Made by a program: the position numbers and the translations under genes. A model generated the notes under the pieces. The model saw nothing but the letters and a program-made list of their open reading frames with translations. It was not told the origin of the DNA and searched no databases. From positions 1 to 32,298 of the forward strand of contig DXXK01000033.1 in NCBI GenBank assembly GCA_019416425.1: a DNA stretch of 32,298 bases. Reading direction: 5' to 3'. Source of the DNA: Bacteroidales bacterium. Lineage in GTDB: Bacteria > Bacteroidota > Bacteroidia > Bacteroidales > Muribaculaceae. Each line of letters starts with the position of its first letter. The stretch's first letter is position 1. This document shows, one piece after another, positions 6,295 through 14,718 of the stretch.

Positions 6295-8826
6295 ATGAAA
6301 GCAGCAGGTATTACGTTTGTCGGCCTACTGGGCGTGGCGTTGTGCGCCTCGGCCTATGTGATCAATGATTATAAGGTGTCGCCGGAGGCGCCGTTGCATG
6401 TGCCGGCGTTGCCGGACAGTGTTCAGAAGGAAAATCCCTTCGAGCTTGAGAAACTGCTTAAGTCCCGTCATTTCGCCACACAGTGGCCGGAGACGGCGGG
6501 ATGGACCACGATGGTTCCGGACACCGCCGGCAATCTGGTGCTGGTGAACTCGCATCAGACTCCCGGACTGCGCACGCTGGCCACACGCCTGCGTGCCGAG
6601 CGCTATGCCAAGGGAACACTGAAGCTCACTTCCAACAGCCGTGCCGAGGTCCTGGTGAACGGGGAGGCCAAGGTGACCAAGAACAGCTCCGACTCGGTTC
6701 CAGCCGACGCTACGGGTTCTGTGGAACTGCTGCCTATGGCCGACTATTCCATCATGGTCAATGTGCTGACCACTCCCGAGGAGGCCGGCGATGCCACGGT
6801 ACGGCTGGAGTTCGTGCCTGATGACGACTATGCAGATGTCACCGTGATTGCTTCGCCCGATATGAAACGCGTGGTGAATCCACTCTCAACGATGCAGGGC
6901 GAACGTGTGTCGTCAATGAGCGTGAGTCCCGACGGAAAATATCTGCTGACCAAATACCGGGAGACAGTCTCGGCCACCGAGACATGTCGCCGCGCCGTGC
7001 TGACCGAGACCGCCACGGGCCGTGTCGTGACCGAGGGCGTCAATACATCGGCCGACTGGATGCCCAAGGGCTCGCGCCTGTACTATACCCAGGCCGGTGT
7101 CAAGGACTACGACCTCTATACTGTCAGTGTACCCGATATGCGTGTGTCGAGAATCGCTACAGCCATCCCGACACAGGATATAACCGTAAGTCCGGACGAG
7201 AGCTATCTGTTCTACTACGACGAGGTGGAGGGCTCCAAGGACGAGGGTCCGCTGCACCGCATCAAGGCCCCGGACGACCGTATCCCCGGTGACCGTACGC
7301 GATACTACATCTGCCGTTACGACCTGAAGAACGGTGTCGAGACCCCGCTGACCTACGGCGGCGCCACTACCTCCATCTGCGACATCACACGTGACGGCGG
7401 CAAGCTGCTGTACATGTCGCAGCGTCAGACGCCCGACCGCTACCCCTTCTACCGTCTGTCGCTGATTCAGATGGACATGACCACATTCGCGACGGATACC
7501 ATCCTGAACGATGTGGACGGATACATCAACGACGCTGTATACTCGCCCGACGCGAAGAAACTGTTTGTCTTAGGAGGTCCGGACGCGTTCGACGGCATCG
7601 GAGCCAATTACGCTCCGGAACCCATAGGCAACAACTTCGATGTGCAGGGATTCATCATGGACCTGGCCACGCGCAAGGCGACCGCCATGACCCGGGACTT
7701 CAATCCCAGCATCGAGGGCCATCCCGTATGGAATCCCATGGACAACATGATCTATTTCCGTGGTGAGCGCGGATTCTACATTGATGTATATCAGATGAAT
7801 CCTGCCAACGGCAAGATAACGATGCTGACGGACGGCAAGGAAGTGATGACAGTCCGCGGCTTCAGCATCGGCGACCGCGAGTCGCGCTACATGGCCTACT
7901 GGGGCGGCAGCTTCACCGACGACGGCATGGCCTGCATGCTGGACCTGAAGAGCGGCAGGCAGAACGTGGTGGATGACCCGCTGAAGAACTGGCTGGGCCA
8001 CACCGAGTTCGGCAAGATGGAGCCCTGGAGCTTCACCGCCAAGGACGGCACCGAGGTGGACGGATACATGTGTCTGCCTCCCGGTTTCGACCCTGCGAAG
8101 AAGTATCCTTTGATAGTATACTATTACGGCGGCACGTCGCCTACGAACGCGTCGTTCTACCACCTCTATTCGCCGCAGGTGTTCGCCAGCCGCGGATATG
8201 TGGTCTACACGCTGAATCCCAGCGGCACCACCGGTTACGGCCAGGAGTACTCGGCCCGTCACGTCAACGCCTGGGGCAAGCGCACGGCCGACGAGATAAT
8301 CGAGGGAGTAAAGAAGTTCTGCGCCACTCATGACTTCGTGAACGACAAGAAGATAGGCTGTCTGGGCGCATCGTACGGCGGTTTCATGACGCAGTACCTG
8401 CTGACCAAGACCGACATCTTCGCAGCCGCCATGAGCCACGCCGGCATCTCGAACGTGACCAGCTACTGGGGCGAGGGCTTCTGGGGCTACAGCTACAATT
8501 CCGTAGCCGCGGCCAAGAGCTATCCCTGGACCAATCCGGAGCTATTCACGAAACAGGGCTCGCTGTTCAACGCCGACAAGATCCACACTCCGCTGTTGCT
8601 GCTGCATGGTACGGTCGACACGAACGTTCCAATCGGCGAGAGCATCCAGCTGTTCAACGCCCTGCGACTGCTGGGCCGCGACGTCGAGTTCATCACCGTT
8701 GAGGGCGAGAACCATGTGATCTCCGGCTACGACAACAAGCTGCTGTGGCAGAACACCATCATGGCATGGTTCGCCAAATGGCTGCAGGACGACCCGCGCT
8801 GGTGGAACAGCCTGTACAAGGATTGA
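6295..8826 (+). CDS. S9 family (prolyl oligopeptidase-type) serine peptidase, exported
   Basis: An 843-residue protein. The N-terminus has a hydrophobic signal segment (residues 5-20). The middle (about 190-590) has repeated blade-like stretches such as S-V-S-P-D-G-K-Y-L and Y-S-P-D-A-K-K-L-F, indicating a beta-propeller. The C-terminal alpha/beta hydrolase carries the catalytic triad: Ser693 in G-A-S-Y-G-G, Asp775 in H-G-T-V-D, and His807 in G-E-N-H. Members cleave peptides, often after proline or as dipeptidyl peptidases, in the periplasm; the exact specificity cannot be read here. It probably works in peptide scavenging. It lies 6 bases behind the FKBP gene and 5 before a small lipoprotein gene. 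Confidence 0.92.
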   Translation: MKAAGITFVGLLGVALCASAYVINDYKVSPEAPLHVPALPDSVQKENPFELEKLLKSRHFATQWPETAGWTTMVPDTAGNLVLVNSHQTPGLRTLATRLRAERYAKGTLKLTSNSRAEVLVNGEAKVTKNSSDSVPADATGSVELLPMADYSIMVNVLTTPEEAGDATVRLEFVPDDDYADVTVIASPDMKRVVNPLSTMQGERVSSMSVSPDGKYLLTKYRETVSATETCRRAVLTETATGRVVTEGVNTSADWMPKGSRLYYTQAGVKDYDLYTVSVPDMRVSRIATAIPTQDITVSPDESYLFYYDEVEGSKDEGPLHRIKAPDDRIPGDRTRYYICRYDLKNGVETPLTYGGATTSICDITRDGGKLLYMSQRQTPDRYPFYRLSLIQMDMTTFATDTILNDVDGYINDAVYSPDAKKLFVLGGPDAFDGIGANYAPEPIGNNFDVQGFIMDLATRKATAMTRDFNPSIEGHPVWNPMDNMIYFRGERGFYIDVYQMNPANGKITMLTDGKEVMTVRGFSIGDRESRYMAYWGGSFTDDGMACMLDLKSGRQNVVDDPLKNWLGHTEFGKMEPWSFTAKDGTEVDGYMCLPPGFDPAKKYPLIVYYYGGTSPTNASFYHLYSPQVFASRGYVVYTLNPSGTTGYGQEYSARHVNAWGKRTADEIIEGVKKFCATHDFVNDKKIGCLGASYGGFMTQYLLTKTDIFAAAMSHAGISNVTSYWGEGFWGYSYNSVAAAKSYPWTNPELFTKQGSLFNADKIHTPLLLLHGTVDTNVPIGESIQLFNALRLLGRDVEFITVEGENHVISGYDNKLLWQNTIMAWFAKWLQDDPRWWNSLYKD

Positions 8827-8831
8827 GACAT

Positions 8832-9236
8832 ATGCGAATAAACATAAGCAAGACATTACTGACAGTTGCGCTGTCGGCCGTGATGGCCGGCGGCGTTTCC
8901 TGCAGTAAGGCGGATACTGCGGGCGAGACGGCCGCGGCGATCGAGGAGGCGCGTATCGATGCCCGCGAGTCAGCGCGCGTCTTCCTGAACCGTCCCTGGA
9001 AGGATACGGTGGAACTGAAGCGGAAGCTGCTTGAGGCCCACGACCGGAAGGATGAGTATGCCAAGGCCGGCCTCAAGAGGAGTGCCCAGGCTTACGACAC
9101 TACCTTCTACATGACGCTCAAGACAGTTCGCCGCGATATGGCAGTGTATCTTAACCATGCGATCGATGAGCGTAAGTCCGGAATGGCACAGCCGGTGCAG
9201 GACGACAAGGAAAGAGCGGCAAAAAAGAAGAAATGA
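8832..9236 (+). CDS. Small predicted lipoprotein, unknown function
   Basis: A 134-residue protein. ATG 8832 is chosen because it gives a clean lipoprotein signal: M-R-I-N-I-S-K, a hydrophobic stretch, then G-V-S-C with Cys at about residue 24; longer upstream starts would run into the peptidase gene. The mature part is rich in Ala, Arg, Lys and Glu and looks helical, and the end is a run of lysines (A-A-K-K-K-K). No domain is recognised. It sits 5 bases after the peptidase gene, and its stop overlaps the next start as ATGA, so it is a true member of this gene run. Confidence 0.75.
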   Translation: MRINISKTLLTVALSAVMAGGVSCSKADTAGETAAAIEEARIDARESARVFLNRPWKDTVELKRKLLEAHDRKDEYAKAGLKRSAQAYDTTFYMTLKTVRRDMAVYLNHAIDERKSGMAQPVQDDKERAAKKKK

Positions 9237-10027
9237 AGGTGAGTAGGGATTTGGTCGAGTTGCTCGACAGCGAGGCTGCGCGTATGAACACACCGGAGTT
9301 TATCGCGGACGATCCGGTGCAGTTTCCGCATCGGTTCGGACGTCAGCAGGATGTCGAGATTGCCGGACTGCTGTCAGCGACGATAGCCTGGGGCAACCGC
9401 AAGATGATATGCCGCGACGCTGACCGCATGCTGGCGCTGATGGATGGCGAGCCGTATCGCTACGTGATGGAGGAGGGCTACGAGGACCTGCCCCCGGAGA
9501 AAAATATCCACCGTACGTTCTTTTCACGTAACCTCCAGCAGTATCTGCGCGGACTACGCGCTATATATAAGGAATACGGGACACTGGATGACTTCAGCCA
9601 AGCCGTCAGGGCCGGGGAGGATTCCGCCCCGGCGTGGCGGCTGGTGGAGGGGATGCAGGAATACCTGACCCGGGCCAACGGTGGCGTGCCGGCGGAGCGG
9701 TGTCTGCCGCACGACTTGAAGCATACGGCGTTGAAGCGGGTCAACATGGCGCTGCGGTGGTTCGTGCGTGATGACGGCATAGTCGACATGGGAATCTGGA
9801 AATCAATTCCGAAGTCAAAATTGTTCATACCTCTGGACGTGCATGTGGGAAATGTGGCCCGCGACTTAGGTCTGCTGACACGCAAGGCCAATGACCGCCG
9901 GGCCGTGGAGGAACTGACCGGCGTGCTGCGGGAGCTACGACCTGAGGATCCGGCATACTATGACTATGCCCTGTTCGGTATCGGCGTGACCGCCAAAGAT
10001 ATAACCAAGAAGAAGAATGAAGAATAG
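9233..10027 (+). CDS. TIGR02757/DUF2400 family protein
   Basis: A 264-residue soluble protein of a conserved family of unknown function, common in Bacteroidota. Recognisable blocks are D-P-V-Q-F-P-H-R-F near residues 27-35, the Q-D-V-E-I-A-G-L-L-S-A-T-I-A-W-G-N-R-K near 38-56, K-R-V-N-M-A-L-R-W-F-V-R near 164-175, and the L-D-V-H-V-G-N-V-A-R-D-L-G-L near 199-212. The D-x-H-V-x-N/x-x-R-x-L-G pattern recalls helix-hairpin-helix DNA glycosylase folds, but that is inference. The ATGA overlap with the lipoprotein gene and the 11-base overlap with the next gene show tight packing. Confidence 0.85.
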   Translation: MKVSRDLVELLDSEAARMNTPEFIADDPVQFPHRFGRQQDVEIAGLLSATIAWGNRKMICRDADRMLALMDGEPYRYVMEEGYEDLPPEKNIHRTFFSRNLQQYLRGLRAIYKEYGTLDDFSQAVRAGEDSAPAWRLVEGMQEYLTRANGGVPAERCLPHDLKHTALKRVNMALRWFVRDDGIVDMGIWKSIPKSKLFIPLDVHVGNVARDLGLLTRKANDRRAVEELTGVLRELRPEDPAYYDYALFGIGVTAKDITKKKNEE

Positions 10028-11504
10028 GATATTGTCGATATTAGCTGTTCTGCTGGCAGTTCTGTCGCTCTCCGCACAGGACAGTCCCAAGCGGGAATTC
10101 CGCGGGGCATGGCTCCATGTCATCGGACAGTCGCAATGGCAGAACAAGAGCACGGAACAGGCCAAGGCATACATGATCGACCAGCTGGACCGTCTGCAGC
10201 GTGCAGGCTGTAACGCTGTCATCTTCCAGGTGCGTCCGCATGCGGATGCTCTCTATAAGTCCGAGCTGGAGCCGTGGAGCGCATGGCTGACGGGCAAGCG
10301 TGGCAAGGCTCCCGACCCGATGTGGGACCCGCTGGAGTTCGGTATCGAGGAGGCGCACAAGCGCGGCATGGAGTTCCATGCGTGGCTGAACCCATACAGG
10401 GTTACTTCAACAGCCAAGGAGATTTTGCCCAAGAGCCATATCAGCAACATGGAGCCGCAGCGATTCTTCCGTTACAACGGACAGATTCTGTTCGACCCGG
10501 CATTCAAGGAGAACCGTGACTTCATCTGCAAGGTGGTCAAGGATATAACCAAGCGTTACGATGTGGACGGAATCCATATCGACGACTATTTCTATCCTTA
10601 TCCCGTTGCCGGCAAGGCGATTCCGGATGATGCCAGTTTCCTGAGGTTCGGCAACGGCATGGAGCGCAACAACTGGCGCCGGCACAATGTGGATCTCCTG
10701 ATCGAGCAGTTGCACAAGACCATCAAGGAGACCAAGCCCTGGGTGCGTTTCGGAGTGAGTCCATTCGGCATATGGCGCAACAAGCGCACGGACCCGCGTG
10801 GATCCGAAAGCACCGGTCTGCAGAACTACGACGACCTCTACGCCGACGTTCTGCTGTGGGACAGCAAGGGGTGGGTGGATTATTTCGTGCCTCAGCTCTA
10901 CTGGAACCTGGACACGAAGGCTGCGCCGAGCCGGAAGCTGGTGAAATGGTGGAACGACAACATCAAGAACTCGCAGCTGTACATCGGTCAGGACGTAAAG
11001 CGTACCATGGACATGCCCGATCCCGACAACAATACCGGAAATGAACTGGACACCAAGGTGAAATTAGGCCGCAAGCTGCCTAATGTGGACGGCAACGTAT
11101 GGTGGCACGGCTATTGGGTGACCGGCAACTACAAGGGCGTCGCCGACCTGCTGACCGACAAGTATCAGTCCACCATAGCATTACCGCCCGTCTATCCCGG
11201 TCCCGGCCAGGCACCTAAGAATGTCGGCAAGATTGAACTGGTCAAGAACGAGGAAGGCCAGTTCCTGGAGTGGCCGGCCGCCAGGCACGGCAAGGAGCAG
11301 AAGGCCGGCGACGCGGTCCGGTATGTGGTGTATGAATTCCTTCCCGGCGAGGAGCAGGACCTGAACAACACCCAGGCAATAGTGGCGCTGACGCCATTCA
11401 ACCGCGTGCGGATAGCCAATCCCGAGCCGGGACTGACCTATGCCGTGACCGCGCTGGACCGCCTGAACCGCGAGTCCGAGCCTATTTTCCTGTATGTGAA
11501 GTGA
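10017..11504 (+). CDS. Exported GHL10-type family 10 glycosyl hydrolase-like protein
   Basis: A 495-residue protein with an N-terminal signal peptide (hydrophobic segment about residues 4-20, ending S-A-Q). The rest matches the GHL10 domain (formerly DUF187): R-E-F-R-G-A-W-L near residues 26-33, G-C-N-A-V-I-F-Q-V-R-P-H-A-D-A near 63-77, H-A-W-L-N-P-Y-R near 121-128, V-D-G-I-H-I-D-D-Y-F-Y near 182-192, and W-V-R-F-G-V-S-P-F-G-I-W near 241-252. The C-terminal 100 residues look like a separate beta-rich, fibronectin-III-like domain. Members are predicted TIM-barrel glycosidases acting on envelope or exogenous glycans; the substrate is not known. Its start overlaps the previous gene by 11 bases. 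Confidence 0.88.
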   Translation: MKNRILSILAVLLAVLSLSAQDSPKREFRGAWLHVIGQSQWQNKSTEQAKAYMIDQLDRLQRAGCNAVIFQVRPHADALYKSELEPWSAWLTGKRGKAPDPMWDPLEFGIEEAHKRGMEFHAWLNPYRVTSTAKEILPKSHISNMEPQRFFRYNGQILFDPAFKENRDFICKVVKDITKRYDVDGIHIDDYFYPYPVAGKAIPDDASFLRFGNGMERNNWRRHNVDLLIEQLHKTIKETKPWVRFGVSPFGIWRNKRTDPRGSESTGLQNYDDLYADVLLWDSKGWVDYFVPQLYWNLDTKAAPSRKLVKWWNDNIKNSQLYIGQDVKRTMDMPDPDNNTGNELDTKVKLGRKLPNVDGNVWWHGYWVTGNYKGVADLLTDKYQSTIALPPVYPGPGQAPKNVGKIELVKNEEGQFLEWPAARHGKEQKAGDAVRYVVYEFLPGEEQDLNNTQAIVALTPFNRVRIANPEPGLTYAVTALDRLNRESEPIFLYVK

Positions 11505-11521
11505 CGGCGGCTCTAACCTTA

Positions 11522-11555
11522 TTCTCCCGAAATTGTTAATACAATGAAAGGAGAA
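11522..11555 (+). promoter_or_regulatory. Nested inverted repeat covering the ribosome site
   Basis: The outer arms TTCTCC (11522-11527) and GGAGAA (11550-11555) enclose inner arms ATTGT (11532-11536) and ACAAT (11541-11545). The outer right arm contains the purine-rich ribosome site of the gene at 11563, so folding would hide it. A translational switch is an inference. Confidence 0.4.
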
Positions 11556-11562
11556 CAAGAGT

Positions 11563-12063
11563 ATGAGAACAGCGTTACACAAGATATCGATGGTACTGGC
11601 ACTGGCGGTATTCGGAGTATTCGGAGCCTTTGCCCAGAATTCCCTGCCGGCCCCGGGTAGCGGTGGCGGCTTTACACCCAACGTGGGTCCTGGGCCCGGA
11701 GGTCCCGGTCCCGGTTTCGGTCCCGCACCTGGTCCATACTGGGACAGCCCGTGGTACAACAGCTGGAATTCGCCCACAATCGTCGTGAACCAGGCTCCGA
11801 CGCCTCCAAGCCAGGGAACGGAAAAGGTGGTGGCCTGCGGATATGACGCCACAGGTGTATGGCGGGTGATTCCGCTGGTAGTCAGCTTCCAGTATACCGG
11901 AGCGCAGTATTCGGTCAATGTGCTGGATGCGTGGAATCCCTGGACCAGGACATGGGACAAGGGTGTGGACGAGCCGGCCTACAACACCGACTACTGGCTA
12001 CGCGATGTAGAGTACGGTTACTACACAGTGCTGCCGACCGGAACATTCTACTTCAACCTCTGA
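11563..12063 (+). CDS. Secreted Pro/Gly-rich protein, unknown function
   Basis: A 166-residue protein with a signal peptide (residues 1-25, ending A-F-A-Q). Next comes a low-complexity stretch at about 28-60 built of G-P-G-P/G-G-P-G repeats, then W-D-S-P-W-Y-N-S-W. The C-terminal 90 residues are rich in Tyr and Trp and look beta-structured (V-A-C-G-Y-D-A-T-G-V-W-R-V-I-P, V-L-D-A-W-N-P-W-T). No family is recognised. It has a good AGGAG ribosome site about 11 bases before the ATG, unusual in this phylum. The 58-base gap to the hydrolase gene holds nested inverted repeats, so it may be regulated apart from the genes upstream. Confidence 0.7.
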   Translation: MRTALHKISMVLALAVFGVFGAFAQNSLPAPGSGGGFTPNVGPGPGGPGPGFGPAPGPYWDSPWYNSWNSPTIVVNQAPTPPSQGTEKVVACGYDATGVWRVIPLVVSFQYTGAQYSVNVLDAWNPWTRTWDKGVDEPAYNTDYWLRDVEYGYYTVLPTGTFYFNL

Positions 12064-12130
12064 GGTGGCGTCCGGCGATGACGATGAAAGAAATAGAATA
12101 GATTCTTTATTCAATTGAAATGTTGTAATT

Positions 12131-12164
12131 AAAAGTGGACTCAGGGCCGTGAGGTCTTGAGTCC
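12131..12164 (-). terminator. Likely terminator at the end of the MATE gene
   Basis: Read on the minus strand, arms GGACTCA (12158-12164) and TGAGTCC (12137-12143) pair perfectly around a 14-base loop and are followed by ACTTTTAA. The stem overlaps the last codons and stop of the exporter gene. The loop is long for a terminator, so confidence is moderate. Confidence 0.45.
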
Positions 12165-13559
12165 ATGTTTTAACCAGGCACCGCTGGCGAGCCGCCACAG
12201 GAATATCGCGCCGCGGAAGCAAAGCTCGATGCACATGGCGATCCATACGCCCCGCAGACCCATTGCCGGGGCCAGGAAGGCAGCCAGCGGTACGCGCACC
12301 AGCCAGATGCTCATGAAGTTCATGCATGCCGGGACTATCGTGTCGCCTACGCCGACCATTGCGCCGTAGGCTACGATTGAGGCTGCGAACATCGGCTCGG
12401 CCCATGCCTCGATGCGCAACACCTCGGCGCCGAGGTCGATGATGCCCTGGACCGGCGACATCAGCGCCATGACAGATGGTGCGAAAATCCATAACAGAAT
12501 GCCCATCACGCTCATTATCACCATGCCCGAGGCCGTGGTGATGTATCCGAACTGCCGGGCCAGGTCCTTGCGACCGGCACCGTAGCTCTGTCCCACCAGC
12601 GTGGTGGCCGCGTCACCGATACCGTATCCGGGCATGTAGCACAATGCCTCGGCCGTGACGGCAAAGGCATTGGCCGCGATGGCTATGGCACCCAACGGAG
12701 CGACGATGACCGTGATCATGATCTGAGCGCCGCAGATTACCGCATGCTCAAGCGTAAGCGGCGCGGCAACCTTGACGGCCTTCAGCGAGACGTTGCGCGA
12801 GAAGCGCAGCCGTCCAAGTTTCTCCTTGACGCGGGTCAATGCCAGATTCTCCTGCCGTGTCAGCAGATACCATATCACCGAGGAGGCCGTCACCACCTCG
12901 GCGGCCACAGTGCCCAAAGCGGCACCCAATACGCCAAGTCCTGCGCCAGGCATCGTGAAGGTCATGCCGAAGACGGCAAGCTGACGTGTAGGAAATATCA
13001 GTAGGAAGTTGAAGATTACATCCAGCACGCACATCATCACGTTCAATCCACCCGGCACCTTCATGTTGCCGGCCGCCCGAAGCACGCCGCATCCGATGTA
13101 GTTGAGTGACAGCAGCGGCAACGCCGCCACGAATACCAGGAAATAACGCGAGGCGGGAGCACAGATTTCCTCGCTGCCGCCAAGCCAGTGCGGCAGGAAC
13201 TGCGAGATGGAGACTCCGATCACGGCGATCAGTGTCCCGAACAGGAAAGAGGCCAGGATGCCTTGGCGCATGATGTCGCGGGCGCGGCCGTATTCGGCCG
13301 CGCCCATCGCGTGGGCCACCTGGACCGAGAAACCTACGGTAGCCGCCGAGCAGACGCCCCAGAACAGCCACAGGCTCGTGGACACCAGTCCTACGGCGGC
13401 GCTGTCGACGGCACCGAGTCTGCCCACCATGGCCGCGTCGATGTACTGCATCAGGATGCTGGACAGCTGCGCCATGATGGCCGGCCATGAAAGCCGGGCC
13501 GTCAGGACCAGGCGCTGGCGTAATGTCAATGGTCGCCCCGATTGTATCAGCTCAAGCAT
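12141..13559 (-). CDS. MATE family efflux transporter
   Basis: A 472-residue inner-membrane exporter, the usual length for MATE proteins with 12 helices. The sequence shows alternating hydrophobic segments in two halves. The N-terminal half has the family-type W-P-A-I-M-A-Q-L near residues 25-32 and D-A-A-M-V-G-R-L-G near 41-49; the C-terminal half has the equivalent G-I-G-D-A-A-T-T-L-V-G-Q-S-Y-G-A-G near 311-327. Such carriers expel drugs or metabolites in exchange for Na+ or H+; the substrate is not predictable. Its start overlaps the end of the PLP-enzyme gene by 8 bases, making it the last gene of a three-gene minus-strand operon. Confidence 0.92.
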   Translation of the reverse strand: MLELIQSGRPLTLRQRLVLTARLSWPAIMAQLSSILMQYIDAAMVGRLGAVDSAAVGLVSTSLWLFWGVCSAATVGFSVQVAHAMGAAEYGRARDIMRQGILASFLFGTLIAVIGVSISQFLPHWLGGSEEICAPASRYFLVFVAALPLLSLNYIGCGVLRAAGNMKVPGGLNVMMCVLDVIFNFLLIFPTRQLAVFGMTFTMPGAGLGVLGAALGTVAAEVVTASSVIWYLLTRQENLALTRVKEKLGRLRFSRNVSLKAVKVAAPLTLEHAVICGAQIMITVIVAPLGAIAIAANAFAVTAEALCYMPGYGIGDAATTLVGQSYGAGRKDLARQFGYITTASGMVIMSVMGILLWIFAPSVMALMSPVQGIIDLGAEVLRIEAWAEPMFAASIVAYGAMVGVGDTIVPACMNFMSIWLVRVPLAAFLAPAMGLRGVWIAMCIELCFRGAIFLWRLASGAWLKHGLKTSRP

Positions 13560-14718
13560 TCAGGTTGGCGAAGATGCGTTTCAGTCCTTCCTCAAGACGG
13601 GTGCGTGGACATGCCAGATTGACGCGGATGTAACGGCTGTCGCCGTACATCTCGCCGCTGTTGACGTGCACGCGGGCCTCCTCCACAAGCTGGTGCTCCA
13701 GACGTGTGGCGTCGTCGGTGATGGCGGTGACGTCAATCCATACCAAGTAGGTCGCCTCGAGAAGCGAGACGGGGCACTGAGGGAGATGCAGGGCGAATTC
13801 GCGGCGCAACACCTCGTAATTCCGCCACAGATAATCGCGGCAGGCGTCCAGCCATTCCGCGCCGCGGTCGGTGTAGGCCGCCTTCAGCCCGTCGATGCCG
13901 AAGGGATTCACGTCGCAGACCTCGTTGATGTTGACGGCACGGTCGATGCGGGCCCGTTTCTCCGGATCGCCGCAGACAATGTTGCCTATGTGCAGTCCGG
14001 CCGTATTGAAGGCTTTGCTCGGTGACACGCAATAGGCTATGTCCGGATTGACGGTGACCATAGGCACGTATTCAGTGCCCGGGGCGGTCAGCTCGCAATG
14101 AATCTCGTCGCTGACGATGGTCACGCCGTGACGAGTGCAGATGTCGGAGACCTGCGTCAGTTCCTCGCGGCTCCAGAGCCGTCCGGCAGGATTGTGGGGG
14201 TTGCAGAGGATCATCAGCACGGTCTCGGGACGCGAGGCCTGGCGTTCCAGGGCCTCGAAGTCCATCCGGTAGGTGAAAGTCCCGTCGGGCAGATCCTCAC
14301 GGATCAGAGGAGCGTCCGCGATCTCGCAGCCGTTGTTGCGGATGCTGGAGAAGAAGCAGTTGTAGACCGGCGACTGTATGATGACGGCGCTGCCTGCTGG
14401 TGCCAGACCGCGGATTATGGCGGACAGGGCCGGAACGATGCCGGGAACGACGATGACGTCCTGGGCCTTGACGTTGACGCCATGGCGCTTGGAGAACCAA
14501 CAGTCGATAGCCTCATAATAGGCAGGGTCGGGTACGGCGTAACCGAAGACGCCATGGTCCACGCGGCGCTGCAGGGACTCGATGATGACGGGCGCGGCCT
14601 TGAAGTCCATGTCGGCCACCCACAGGGGAATCACGTCGGCGTGGGGTTCCTCGTCCCATTTAACGCAGGCCGAGCCGCGGCGGTCCGGCGTGTGGTCGAA
14701 ATCGAATGTGTCCATCAT
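13552..14718 (-). CDS. MalY/PatB-type PLP-dependent aminotransferase or C-S lyase
   Basis: A 388-residue fold-type I PLP enzyme. The start at 14718 overlaps the previous stop as ATGA and is preferred to longer starts that run into the DUF3737 gene. The opening F-D-F-D-x-x-P-D-R-R-G-S-x-x-x-K-W-D and L-W-V-A-D-M-D-F near residues 32-39 are hallmarks of the MalY/PatB group. Other key points: N-P-H-N-P-A-G-R (173-180), S-D-E-I-H at 203-207 with the PLP-binding Asp204, S-P-S-K at 232-235 with the Schiff-base Lys235, and a C-terminal R-V-N-L-A-C-P. The group is annotated as cystathionine beta-lyase or aminotransferase; which reaction occurs here cannot be told. Confidence 0.9.
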   Translation of the reverse strand: MMDTFDFDHTPDRRGSACVKWDEEPHADVIPLWVADMDFKAAPVIIESLQRRVDHGVFGYAVPDPAYYEAIDCWFSKRHGVNVKAQDVIVVPGIVPALSAIIRGLAPAGSAVIIQSPVYNCFFSSIRNNGCEIADAPLIREDLPDGTFTYRMDFEALERQASRPETVLMILCNPHNPAGRLWSREELTQVSDICTRHGVTIVSDEIHCELTAPGTEYVPMVTVNPDIAYCVSPSKAFNTAGLHIGNIVCGDPEKRARIDRAVNINEVCDVNPFGIDGLKAAYTDRGAEWLDACRDYLWRNYEVLRREFALHLPQCPVSLLEATYLVWIDVTAITDDATRLEHQLVEEARVHVNSGEMYGDSRYIRVNLACPRTRLEEGLKRIFANLNA

